DNA of 7,743 nt from Lysobacterales bacterium (GTDB taxonomy: Bacteria; Pseudomonadota; Gammaproteobacteria; Xanthomonadales; SZUA-36), in NCBI GenBank assembly GCA_013213875.1, contig JABSSV010000272.1, positions 1-7,743 of the forward strand. The letters are read 5' to 3'. Position 1 is the stretch's first letter; the number at the start of each line of letters is the position of its first letter. The notes under the pieces are model-generated. The model was not told the origin of the DNA. It made no database searches and saw nothing but the letters and a program-made list of their open reading frames with translations. The position numbers and the translations under genes were made by a program. Positions 1 through 5,940 of this stretch are shown piece by piece.

Positions 1-54
1 ATTTTCATGATGTTGACAATTGTGTATCTGTCCATGGCGTCAGAAACACACTAG
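1..54 (+). CDS. atpB: ATP synthase F0 subunit a, C-terminal end (partial)
   Basis: Frame 1 is open from the first base and encodes 17 residues, IFMMLTIVYLSMASETH, ending at TAG (52-54). This matches the last transmembrane helix and short polar tail of subunit a in gammaproteobacteria, where an (F/Y)IFM.LT.VYLS motif precedes a short charged C-terminus. Subunit a forms the two proton half-channels against the c-ring; its essential arginine lies upstream of the window. The position directly before atpE is the standard order. Only the 3' end is present, so nothing can be said about the rest of the protein. The identification rests on a short peptide plus very strong synteny. Confidence 0.88.
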   Translation: MFMMLTIVYLSMASETH

Positions 55-63
55 TCAGTGTTT
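44..63 (+). promoter_or_regulatory. Weak stem-loop across the atpB stop codon
   Basis: AAACAC (44-49) and GTGTTT (58-63) are perfect inverted repeats around an 8-base loop that holds most of the atpB stop codon. The stem is only 6 bp and AT-rich, so it is marginal at best. It lies just upstream of the T-rich atpE leader. It could be chance; a role in processing or in atpB-atpE coupling is speculation. Confidence 0.2.
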
Positions 64-97
64 GTTTTGTTGTAAGAGTCCTAAACGGAGATAAGTA
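61..97 (+). promoter_or_regulatory. T-rich leader and strong Shine-Dalgarno of atpE
   Basis: The leader has a T-rich, C-poor stretch (61-72, TTTGTTTTGTTG) followed by a strong Shine-Dalgarno GGAG (87-90) seven bases before the ATG at 98. In E. coli the atpB-atpE intergenic region is a known translational enhancer made of a U-rich tract plus a good Shine-Dalgarno, needed because about ten c subunits are made per complex. The layout here is the same in kind though not in exact sequence. Function is inferred by analogy. Confidence 0.55.
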
Positions 98-367
98 ATG
101 GATTTTGTAATTGGTATGACCGCAATCGCCGTAGCCCTCCTGATCGGTCTGGGCGCGCTGGGCGTTGGCATTGGTGTGGGTATCCTGGGCGGTCGCCTGC
201 TGGAAGGTTCAGCCCGTCAGCCGGAGCTCGCTCCCATGCTGCAGGGTAAATTCTTCCTGGCCATCGGCCTGCTGGATGCTGTCGCAATGATCGGTGTCGG
301 TATCGCGTTGTTCTTCACCTTCGCGAACCCGTTCGTCGGCCAGCTGCAGGCGGCACTGGGCGGCTAA
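98..367 (+). CDS. atpE: ATP synthase F0 subunit c (proteolipid)
   Basis: This 89-residue protein forms the rotor ring of F0, carrying protons across the inner membrane and turning the gamma-epsilon shaft. Helix 1 spans roughly residues 5-32 and helix 2 roughly 53-76, joined by the conserved polar loop R40-Q41-P42. D60 in the GLLDAVAMIG segment is the proton-binding carboxylate (D61 of E. coli). The Na+-type signature (a glutamine in helix 1, and Glu followed by Ser/Thr in helix 2) is absent, so H+ coupling is expected. Helix 1 has glycine at every second position from G22 to G28. The C-terminus runs about ten residues beyond the E. coli protein with a FANPFVGQ tail as in Pseudomonas. The start is fixed by GGAG at 87-90. 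It is the second gene visible in the operon, between atpB and atpF. Confidence 0.98.
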   Translation: MDFVIGMTAIAVALLIGLGALGVGIGVGILGGRLLEGSARQPELAPMLQGKFFLAIGLLDAVAMIGVGIALFFTFANPFVGQLQAALGG

Positions 368-379
368 TAGCTTCCTCGC

Positions 380-418
380 GGGCCGGGTTGCTGCCCAGCA
401 ACGACCCGGCCCCGTTTT
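380..418 (+). promoter_or_regulatory. Terminator-like hairpin between atpE and atpF
   Basis: GGGCCGGG (380-387) pairs with CCCGGCCC (405-412). Above it TTGCT (388-392) pairs with AGCAA (397-401) around a GCCC loop, leaving a 3-base bulge (CGA, 402-404) on the 3' side. That gives 13 base pairs, mostly GC. Two bases later comes a run of four T (415-418). It resembles a leaky intrinsic terminator or a 3'-end-protecting hairpin, starting 12 bases after the atpE stop and ending before the atpF ribosome site. Because downstream genes need full expression, partial termination or mRNA processing is more likely than a full stop. Confidence 0.55.
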
Positions 419-442
419 CCAGACAGACCGAGAGGTACCGGC

Positions 443-913
443 ATGAATATTAATGCCACCCTGTTTTTACAAACGATCGCCATGATGATTTTCGTGTGGT
501 TCTGCATGAAATTCATTTGGCCGCCGTTGCTCAAAGCCATGGATGAACGCCGCGAGAAGATCGCGGATGGACTGGCTGCATCCGACCGCGCCGAGAAAGC
601 GCTGGCGGAAGCTGAAGGTCGCGCGGAAGAGGAAATCAAAGAAGCCCGTAACAAGGCTGGCGATATCCTCGATCAGGCGAATCAGCGTCGCAATCAGATT
701 GTGGACGAAGCCAAGGACGAAGCTACTGCTGAACGGCAGCGGCAGGTGTCTGCGGCCGAGGCCGACATTTCCCAGGCAGCCAACCAGGCACGCGAGGAGC
801 TGCGCGCTTCCGTAGCGACCCTGGCCGTGGCCGGCGCTTCCAAGATTCTTGAGAAAGAAATCGACGAAAACGCCCACCGCGAGCTGCTGGACAAACTGAT
901 CGCACAGATCTGA
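443..913 (+). CDS. atpF: ATP synthase F0 subunit b (peripheral stalk)
   Basis: This 156-residue protein, the same length as E. coli b, forms the homodimeric stator linking subunit a to delta and alpha. An N-terminal membrane helix (about 5-26, ending in the FIWPPL motif) follows the conserved MNINAT start. R36, conserved in the hinge region, is present. Residues 35-125 are a charged, alanine-rich heptad region typical of the dimerising coiled coil, and the delta-binding end holds the conserved LAVAGASKILE segment (about 127-137). AGAGG at 431-435, seven bases before the ATG, decides the start. It follows atpE after a 75-base gap that holds a hairpin, and stops 10 bases before atpH. No anomalies were seen. 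Confidence 0.98.
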   Translation: MNINATLFLQTIAMMIFVWFCMKFIWPPLLKAMDERREKIADGLAASDRAEKALAEAEGRAEEEIKEARNKAGDILDQANQRRNQIVDEAKDEATAERQRQVSAAEADISQAANQAREELRASVATLAVAGASKILEKEIDENAHRELLDKLIAQI

Positions 914-923
914 GCGCACCGCT

Positions 924-1457
924 ATGAGCAGCCTGACAACCCTTGCCCGCCCCTACGCGAAAGCGGCCTTTGATCTGGCCAACAGTGCTGATGCGCTGCC
1001 CAGCTGGGGTGATGCGCTGGCACTGGCTTCTGGTGTGGTGCAGAACGACGCGATCGCGGCCTGGCTGGAAAGCCCGGAGCGCAACACGGAGCAGGCCGTT
1101 GGTCTGGTGCGTGATGCGGCAGGCGGTGAGCTGGAAGCCGCTTTTGAACGCTTCCTCGCCGTCATGGCTGAGCACGATCGCCTGGCGCTGGTGCCGGAAG
1201 TGGCCGCGCTCTACGGCGACCTGCGCGAAGCGGCGGAGAATCGCCTCAGCGTGCGGGTTGTGTCTGCCGTCGCCCTGGACGATGAGCAGACCAGCCGCAT
1301 GAGCGACGCGCTGGCCAAGCGTTTCGAGCGCACCATTGAACTGCATAACGAGGTCGATGCCTCGGTGCTGGGCGGTGCGGTAATTTACGCGGGTGACGAA
1401 GTGATCGACGGCTCACTCCGCGGCCGGCTGGAAAAGCTTGAGAGCTCTCTGGTCTGA
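924..1457 (+). CDS. atpH: ATP synthase F1 subunit delta
   Basis: This 177-residue protein, the same length as E. coli delta, caps the alpha3-beta3 head and joins it to the b dimer. The N-terminal domain starts with the family signature ARPYAKAAF (about 8-16) and is an alpha-helical bundle that binds the alpha N-termini. The C-terminal part holds the conserved segment AGDEVIDGSLRGRLEKL, which matches the AGDMVIDGSVRGRLERL stretch of E. coli. The gap to atpF is only 10 bases and no good Shine-Dalgarno is visible (only GAG at 912-914, within the atpF stop region), so translation probably depends on coupling to atpF. That would suit a subunit present once per complex. Confidence 0.98.
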   Translation: MSSLTTLARPYAKAAFDLANSADALPSWGDALALASGVVQNDAIAAWLESPERNTEQAVGLVRDAAGGELEAAFERFLAVMAEHDRLALVPEVAALYGDLREAAENRLSVRVVSAVALDDEQTSRMSDALAKRFERTIELHNEVDASVLGGAVIYAGDEVIDGSLRGRLEKLESSLV

Positions 1458-1471
1458 CGAATTGACATGTA

Positions 1472-1507
1472 GTGAAACCCTCCGTCTCACGGTGAGACGG
1501 TTTTCAC
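1472..1507 (+). promoter_or_regulatory. Two-tier hairpin between atpH and atpA
   Basis: CCGTCTCAC (1482-1490) and GTGAGACGG (1492-1500) are perfect inverted repeats around one base; with a realistic 3-base loop the stem is 8 bp. TTTT follows at 1501-1504. An outer stem, GTGAAA (1472-1477) with TTTCAC (1502-1507), encloses it, separated by a small internal loop. The two forms compete for the T-run: the inner stem alone looks like a weak terminator, while the outer stem takes the T-run into pairing. The outer stem ends directly before the atpA Shine-Dalgarno AGGA (1508-1511), leaving it free. The structure is read directly from the sequence; its function is unknown. Confidence 0.55.
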
Positions 1508-1516
1508 AGGAAAAAG
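1506..1516 (+). promoter_or_regulatory. atpA ribosome-binding module
   Basis: The 11-base string ACAGGAAAAAG precedes the atpA ATG (1520) by three bases, with AGGA eight bases upstream of the start. The identical string is found before atpD (4001-4011). An A-rich spacer after the Shine-Dalgarno favours open, well-translated starts. It decides the atpA start. Confidence 0.75.
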
Positions 1517-1519
1517 ACG

Positions 1520-3064
1520 ATGCAAGCAACACTGAACCCCTCTGAAATCAGCGAGCTGATCAAAAAACGCGTTGACGAGCTGAACATTTCAGCTGAAACC
1601 CGCAACGAAGGCACGGTGGTTTCCGTGTCTGACGGTATTGCCCAGATTCACGGTCTGGAAGATGCCATGCAGGGCGAGATGATCGAGTTTCCGGGCAACA
1701 CCTTCGGGCTGGCTCTTAACCTCGAGCGCGACGCGGTCGGCTGTGTAATTCTCGGCGACTACGAGCACATCACGGAAGGCGATACGGTCAAATGTACCGG
1801 TCGTATTCTCGAGGTGCCGCACGGTCGCGGTCTGCTGGGTCGTGTTGTTGACGCCCTGGGTAACCCGATTGACGGTCAGGGACCGGTCGACAACGACGGC
1901 TTCTCGCCGATCGAAAAGGTGGCGCCGGGCGTTATCTGGCGTAAGTCCGTTGACCAGCCGGTACAGACCGGTCTGAAATCCATCGACTCCATGGTGCCCA
2001 TCGGTCGGGGCCAGCGCGAGCTGATCATCGGTGACCGTCAGATCGGTAAAACGGCGATTGCGGTTGATACCATCATCAACCAGGCCAAGTCCGGCATTAA
2101 ATGCATCTACGTGGCGGTGGGTCAGAAGCAGTCCACCGTTGCCAACCTGGTGGCCAAGCTGGAAGAACATGGCGCCATGGAGCACACCATTGTGGTGAAC
2201 GCTTCCGCCTCTGATTCGGCGGCCATGCAGTACATCGCGCCCTACGCGGGCTGCACCATGGGTGAGTACTTCCGCGATCGCGGTGAAGACGCGCTCATCA
2301 TCTATGATGATTTGACCAAACAGGCTTGGGCTTACCGTCAGGTATCCCTGCTGCTGCGTCGTCCGCCGGGCCGTGAAGCCTATCCGGGTGATGTGTTCTA
2401 CCTGCACTCCCGTCTGCTGGAGCGTGCCGCGCGCGTATCGGAAGAGTACGTGGAAGAATTCACCAAAGGCGAAGTCAAGGGCCAGACCGGCTCCCTGACG
2501 GCGCTGCCGGTGATTGAAACCCAGGCCGGTGACCTTTCCGCCTTCGTACCGACCAACGTGATCTCTATTACCGATGGTCAGATCTTCTTCGATAACGACA
2601 TGTTCAACGGTGGTATCCGCCCCGCGGTGCACGCTGGCCTGTCCGTATCGCGAGTCGGTGGTGCGGCGCAGACCAAGGTCATTAAGAAGCTCGGCGGTGG
2701 TATTCGTCTGGCGCTGGCCCAGTACCGCGAACTGGCGGCATTCTCCCAGTTTGCGTCCGATCTGGATGACGCCACGCGCGCCCAGCTGGAACGCGGTCAG
2801 CGCGTGACCGAGCTGATGAAACAGCCCCAGTACAGCCCCATGTCCGTCGGTGAGATGGCCGTGTCCCTGTTTGCCGCTGACCGTGGCCACATGGACGACG
2901 TTGAGCTGGAAAAGATCGGTGCCTTCGAAAGCGCCCTGATTGACGCCATGCACAGCGGCCAGGCGGAACTGATGGCGACGCTGGATGGCGGCGACTGGAA
3001 TGGCGATCTGGAAGCCAAGCTGGAAGCAGCCGTTTCCGAGTTCAAGGCCAGCGGTAGCTGGTAA
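1520..3064 (+). CDS. atpA: ATP synthase F1 subunit alpha
   Basis: This 514-residue protein provides the three non-catalytic nucleotide sites and the arginine finger for the beta active sites. Domain order is an N-terminal beta-barrel (about 25-95), the nucleotide-binding domain (about 96-375) and a C-terminal helical domain. The P-loop GDRQIGKT lies at 171-178 with K177; the Ile in place of the E. coli Thr is also usual in pseudomonads. R378 in SVSRVGGAAQTK corresponds to the E. coli arginine finger R376. The N-terminal peptide (MQATLNPSEISELIKKRV) is the delta-binding helix. It lies 62 bases after atpH, with a hairpin and a good ribosome site in the gap, and 27 bases before atpG. It is intact and ordinary. 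Confidence 0.99.
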   Translation: MQATLNPSEISELIKKRVDELNISAETRNEGTVVSVSDGIAQIHGLEDAMQGEMIEFPGNTFGLALNLERDAVGCVILGDYEHITEGDTVKCTGRILEVPHGRGLLGRVVDALGNPIDGQGPVDNDGFSPIEKVAPGVIWRKSVDQPVQTGLKSIDSMVPIGRGQRELIIGDRQIGKTAIAVDTIINQAKSGIKCIYVAVGQKQSTVANLVAKLEEHGAMEHTIVVNASASDSAAMQYIAPYAGCTMGEYFRDRGEDALIIYDDLTKQAWAYRQVSLLLRRPPGREAYPGDVFYLHSRLLERAARVSEEYVEEFTKGEVKGQTGSLTALPVIETQAGDLSAFVPTNVISITDGQIFFDNDMFNGGIRPAVHAGLSVSRVGGAAQTKVIKKLGGGIRLALAQYRELAAFSQFASDLDDATRAQLERGQRVTELMKQPQYSPMSVGEMAVSLFAADRGHMDDVELEKIGAFESALIDAMHSGQAELMATLDGGDWNGDLEAKLEAAVSEFKASGSW

Positions 3065-3091
3065 GAGTAGCGTCGAGCGCGGAGGACAGCC

Positions 3092-3958
3092 ATGGCAAGT
3101 GGCAAGGAAATTACCAGCCAGATCAAGAGTGTTGAGAACACCAAAAAGGTGACCTCGGCGCTGGAAATGGTCTCGGCCAGCAAGATCCGCAAATCGCAGG
3201 ACCTGATGAACGCCACGCGGCCCTACGCGCGGATGATGCGACGCATCATCAGCCACCTGGGCAAGGCGAATCCGGAATACCGGCATCCCTTCACCGTCTC
3301 GCACGGTGAGAAGGTGAAGAAGGTTGGCTACATTGTGGTGTCCACGGACCGTGGTCTGTGTGGTGGACTGAACACCAACCTGTTCAAGCAGGTGCTCAAC
3401 CACATGGGTGAAACCCAGGCCAGAGGTGCCGAGGTGTCCCTGGTGACGCTGGGCAAGAAGGCTGCGGCCTACTTCAAAAGCATCAAGGTGGACATCGCGG
3501 CCAGCACCACGGACCTCGGTGAGAAACCGCAGATCGAAGATCTGATCGGATCCATCAAGATCGTGCTGGATGCCTATCGCGAGCAGGAAGTAGACGAGGT
3601 CTACCTGGCCTATAACGATTTCATCAACACCATGGCGCAGAAGCCAACGGTGGAACAGCTGCTGCCTTTGCCGGCAACGGAAGATGAAGGCGTGGCAGAC
3701 GTATGGGATTACCTCTACGAGCCGGACGCGGAAACGCTGCTGGATACGGTGCTGGTGCGTTACATCGAGTCCCTGGTTTATCAGGCAGTGCTTGAGAACC
3801 TGGCCTCCGAGCATGCGGCACGCATGATCGCCATGAAGAACGCTACGGACAATGCCAGTGACCTGATTGATGACCTGCGACTGGCCTATAACAAGGCTCG
3901 CCAGGCAGCGATCACGCAGGAAATCTCCGAGATTGTAAGCGGCGCAGCGGCCGTCTGA
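3092..3958 (+). CDS. atpG: ATP synthase F1 subunit gamma (central shaft)
   Basis: This 288-residue protein forms the rotor shaft inside the alpha3-beta3 head and transmits c-ring rotation. The N-terminal helix carries the conserved EITSQIKSVENTKKVTSALE and MVSASKIRKSQD segments. The central fold includes the family signature VSTDRGLCGGLNTNLFK. The C-terminal helix has ENLASEHAARMIAMKNATDN and ends in ARQAAITQEISEIVSGAAAV, almost the same as E. coli. GGAGGA at 3081-3086 gives an excellent Shine-Dalgarno six bases or so before the ATG. The 27-base gap after atpA holds no hairpin. There is no cysteine-loop insertion of the chloroplast type. No anomalies were seen. Confidence 0.99.
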   Translation: MASGKEITSQIKSVENTKKVTSALEMVSASKIRKSQDLMNATRPYARMMRRIISHLGKANPEYRHPFTVSHGEKVKKVGYIVVSTDRGLCGGLNTNLFKQVLNHMGETQARGAEVSLVTLGKKAAAYFKSIKVDIAASTTDLGEKPQIEDLIGSIKIVLDAYREQEVDEVYLAYNDFINTMAQKPTVEQLLPLPATEDEGVADVWDYLYEPDAETLLDTVLVRYIESLVYQAVLENLASEHAARMIAMKNATDNASDLIDDLRLAYNKARQAAITQEISEIVSGAAAV

Positions 3959-3977
3959 TACGAGTTTGAATTAAATC

Positions 3978-3992
3978 GCGGCAGTTTGCCGC
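3978..3992 (+). promoter_or_regulatory. Hairpin between atpG and atpD
   Basis: GCGGCA (3978-3983) and TGCCGC (3987-3992) form a perfect 6-bp stem with a 3-base GTT loop. No T-run follows, so it is not a terminator. It sits 19 bases after the atpG stop and 10 bases before the atpD Shine-Dalgarno, an arrangement that could block nucleases or separate translation of the two genes. It may also be chance in GC-rich sequence. Confidence 0.4.
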
Positions 3993-4000
3993 AGTGTGAA

Positions 4001-4011
4001 ACAGGAAAAAG
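4001..4011 (+). promoter_or_regulatory. atpD ribosome-binding module
   Basis: ACAGGAAAAAG precedes the ATG at 4014 by two bases and is identical to the module before atpA. AGGA (4003-4006) is seven bases from that ATG. This places the start at 4014 and not at the in-frame GTG at 3996, which would put the Shine-Dalgarno inside the coding region and add six residues not found in the family. Confidence 0.75.
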
Positions 4012-4013
4012 CT

Positions 4014-5405
4014 ATGAGTGCTGGATCAATTGTGCAGGTTATTGGCGCGGTCGTGGACGTCGAGTTCGCGCGCGACGCCATGCCGAAGGTCTACGACGCC
4101 CTGACGGTGGACAACACGGAAATTACGCTGGAAGTGCAGCAGCAGCTGGGCGACGGCGTGGTGCGTACCATCGCACTGGGTTCCACCGACGGTTTGAAGC
4201 GCGGTATCCCGGTCAGCAACACCGGCGCGGCCATCTCCGTGCCCGTGGGTGAAAAGACCCTCGGTCGCGTCATGGACGTGCTGGGTCGGCCGATTGACGA
4301 AGCAGGCCCGATCGGTGCTGAGAAAACCATGCCGATTCACCGCAAGCCGCCTTCCTATGAAGACCAGGCGGGTGGTAATGACATCCTGGAAACGGGCATT
4401 AAGGTAATCGACCTGATCATGCCGATCGCCAAGGGCGGTAAGGTTGGCCTCTTCGGCGGCGCCGGCGTGGGCAAGACCGTAACGCTCATGGAGCTGATCC
4501 GAAACATCGCTATCGAGCACTCAGGCTACTCCGTGTTTGCCGGCGTGGGCGAACGTACCCGTGAGGGGAACGACTTCTACCACGAGATGAAGGAAGCGGA
4601 CGTACTGTCCAAGGTGGCACTGGTTTACGGCCAGATGAACGAGCCGCCCGGTAACCGCCTGCGCGTGGCCCTGACCGGCCTGACCATGGCGGAAGAGTTC
4701 CGTGACGAAGGCCGTGACGTATTGATGTTCATCGACAACATCTATCGTTACACGCTGGCGGGAACGGAAGTATCCGCGCTGCTGGGTCGTATGCCCTCGG
4801 CGGTGGGCTATCAGCCCACGCTGGCTCTGGAAATGGGCCTGTTGCAAGAGCGTATCACCACCACCAAGACCGGCTCCATCACGTCCTTCCAGGCTGTGTA
4901 CGTACCTGCGGATGACTTGACGGACCCGTCTCCGGCAACCACCTTTGCGCACCTTGACGCCACGCTGGTACTGTCCCGTAGCATTGCCGAGCAGGGTATC
5001 TACCCGGCTGTGGACCCGCTGGACTCCACCTCGCGTCTGCTGGATCCGAACCTGATCGGTGTCGAGCACTACGAAGTAGCGCGGGCGGTACAGGGTGTAC
5101 TGCAGCGCTATAAAGAGCTGAAGGACATCATCGCGATTCTCGGCATGGACGAACTGTCAGAAGACGACAAGGCCACCGTGGCCCGTGCCCGTAAGGTACA
5201 GCGCTTCCTGTCGCAGCCCTTCTTCGTGGCGGAGACCTTCACCGGTGCGCCGGGTAAATACGTGAGCCTGAAAGACACGATTCGTGCGTTCAAAGGCATC
5301 ATCGACGGCGACTACGATCACCTCCCCGAGCAGGCCTTCTACATGGTTGGCGGCATCGAGGAAGCGGTGGAAAAAGCGCAGTCCATGGAAGAGAAAGCGG
5401 CCTGA
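4014..5405 (+). CDS. atpD: ATP synthase F1 subunit beta (catalytic)
   Basis: This 463-residue protein carries the three catalytic sites for ATP synthesis from ADP and phosphate. Domains are a beta-barrel (about 1-75), the nucleotide-binding domain (about 76-350) and a C-terminal helical domain. The P-loop GGAGVGKT is at 148-155 with K154. The catalytic glutamate is E180 in GVGERTREGND (E. coli E181), followed by R181. The Walker B aspartate lies in VLMFIDNIYRYT (about 237-248). The gamma-contacting DELSEED loop reads DELSEDD. Residue 272, in TLALEMG, is Leu where E. coli and Pseudomonas have Glu, and the segment after the P-loop reads VTLMELI instead of the commoner VNMMELI. Neither touches a catalytic residue. 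It starts 55 bases after atpG and is followed by a 54-base gap to atpC. Confidence 0.99.
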   Translation: MSAGSIVQVIGAVVDVEFARDAMPKVYDALTVDNTEITLEVQQQLGDGVVRTIALGSTDGLKRGIPVSNTGAAISVPVGEKTLGRVMDVLGRPIDEAGPIGAEKTMPIHRKPPSYEDQAGGNDILETGIKVIDLIMPIAKGGKVGLFGGAGVGKTVTLMELIRNIAIEHSGYSVFAGVGERTREGNDFYHEMKEADVLSKVALVYGQMNEPPGNRLRVALTGLTMAEEFRDEGRDVLMFIDNIYRYTLAGTEVSALLGRMPSAVGYQPTLALEMGLLQERITTTKTGSITSFQAVYVPADDLTDPSPATTFAHLDATLVLSRSIAEQGIYPAVDPLDSTSRLLDPNLIGVEHYEVARAVQGVLQRYKELKDIIAILGMDELSEDDKATVARARKVQRFLSQPFFVAETFTGAPGKYVSLKDTIRAFKGIIDGDYDHLPEQAFYMVGGIEEAVEKAQSMEEKAA

Positions 5406-5420
5406 GGTCGCTGATCGCGC

Positions 5421-5438
5421 GGGCACCGCAGGGTGCCC
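5421..5438 (+). promoter_or_regulatory. Hairpin between atpD and atpC
   Basis: GGGCACC (5421-5427) and GGTGCCC (5432-5438) form a perfect 7-bp, mostly GC stem with a GCAG loop. No T-run follows. It lies 15 bases after the atpD stop and 21 bases before the atpC start, which itself has only a poor Shine-Dalgarno. It could lower or separate epsilon synthesis relative to beta, or protect an upstream mRNA end. Confidence 0.5.
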
Positions 5439-5459
5439 CGCAGCAAACGGTAAGCAGAC

Positions 5460-5885
5460 ATGAGCAAAACCATTCAGTGTGACATCGTCTCGGCGCAGAA
5501 CGAGATCTGGTCCGGCGAGGCCATGCAGGTGTTCGCGACCGGTGTGTCCGGCGAGCTCGGCATTTACGCCCGCCACACACCGCTGATCACCCAGCTCAAG
5601 CCCGGCCCGGTGCGCGTGGTCGACAGCGCCGGCGAAGAGCAGTTCTTCTTCTGCGGTGGTGGCATCATCGAGGTGCAGCCGCATATTGTGACCGTGCTCG
5701 CTGATACGGCCATGCGCGGCGAAGACATCGACGCGGCGGCGGCTGAGAAAGCGCGCGAAGAGGCGGAACGGGAACTGGCTGATCGCACCGAGGCGATGGA
5801 AGTGGCCGAGGCCCAGGCCAAGCTGGCCAACGCCATGGCCCAGCTGCAGGCACTGGAACAGCTGCGCAAGAAACTGCAGCGTTAG
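5460..5885 (+). CDS. atpC: ATP synthase F1 subunit epsilon
   Basis: This 141-residue protein sits on the gamma shaft against the c-ring, couples F1 to F0 and inhibits ATP hydrolysis through its C-terminal helices. The N-terminal beta-sandwich (about 1-86) has the conserved segments CDIVSAQNEIWSG, GELGIYARHTPL and GGGIIEVQPHIVTVLADTA. The C-terminal part (about 90-141) is a long, charged, alanine-rich helical hairpin as in the inhibitory form. Length matches the family (139-141). The region before the ATG (GGTAAGCAGACA) has no clear Shine-Dalgarno, so initiation is probably weak, in keeping with one copy per complex. It is the last gene of the operon, followed by a terminator. Confidence 0.98.
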   Translation: MSKTIQCDIVSAQNEIWSGEAMQVFATGVSGELGIYARHTPLITQLKPGPVRVVDSAGEEQFFFCGGGIIEVQPHIVTVLADTAMRGEDIDAAAAEKAREEAERELADRTEAMEVAEAQAKLANAMAQLQALEQLRKKLQR

Positions 5886-5910
5886 GTCACAGCGGCTCAT
5901 AACGTCATGC

Positions 5911-5940
5911 AACGCCGGCCTCAGGGCCGGCGTTTTTGTT
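5911..5940 (+). terminator. Rho-independent terminator of the atp operon
   Basis: CGCCGGCC (5913-5920) and GGCCGGCG (5925-5932) form a perfect 8-bp all-GC stem with a TCAG loop. Two flanking A-T pairs (5911-5912 with 5933-5934) can extend it. TTTTTGTT follows at 5933-5940. It lies 25 bases after the atpC stop. Read on the other strand, the same hairpin is followed by only two T, so it should end purU transcription poorly. The T-tract overlaps the purU stop codon by two bases. Confidence 0.93.

Noticed and set aside
1462..1490. TTGACA (1462-1467) in the atpH-atpA gap as a -35 box of an internal promoter.
   Set aside because: No -10-like sequence lies 15-19 bases downstream; that space is taken by the hairpin stem.
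1589..3814. A 741-codon open frame on the minus strand across atpA, the junction and atpG.
   Set aside because: It lies antisense to two full, highly conserved genes, has low-complexity His/Arg/Gly/Leu-rich content typical of GC-biased shadow frames, and shows no recognisable domain.
3996..4013. In-frame GTG at 3996 as the atpD start.
   Set aside because: The AGGA at 4003-4006 is well placed for ATG 4014, and MSAGSIVQVIGAVVDVEF is the normal beta N-terminus.
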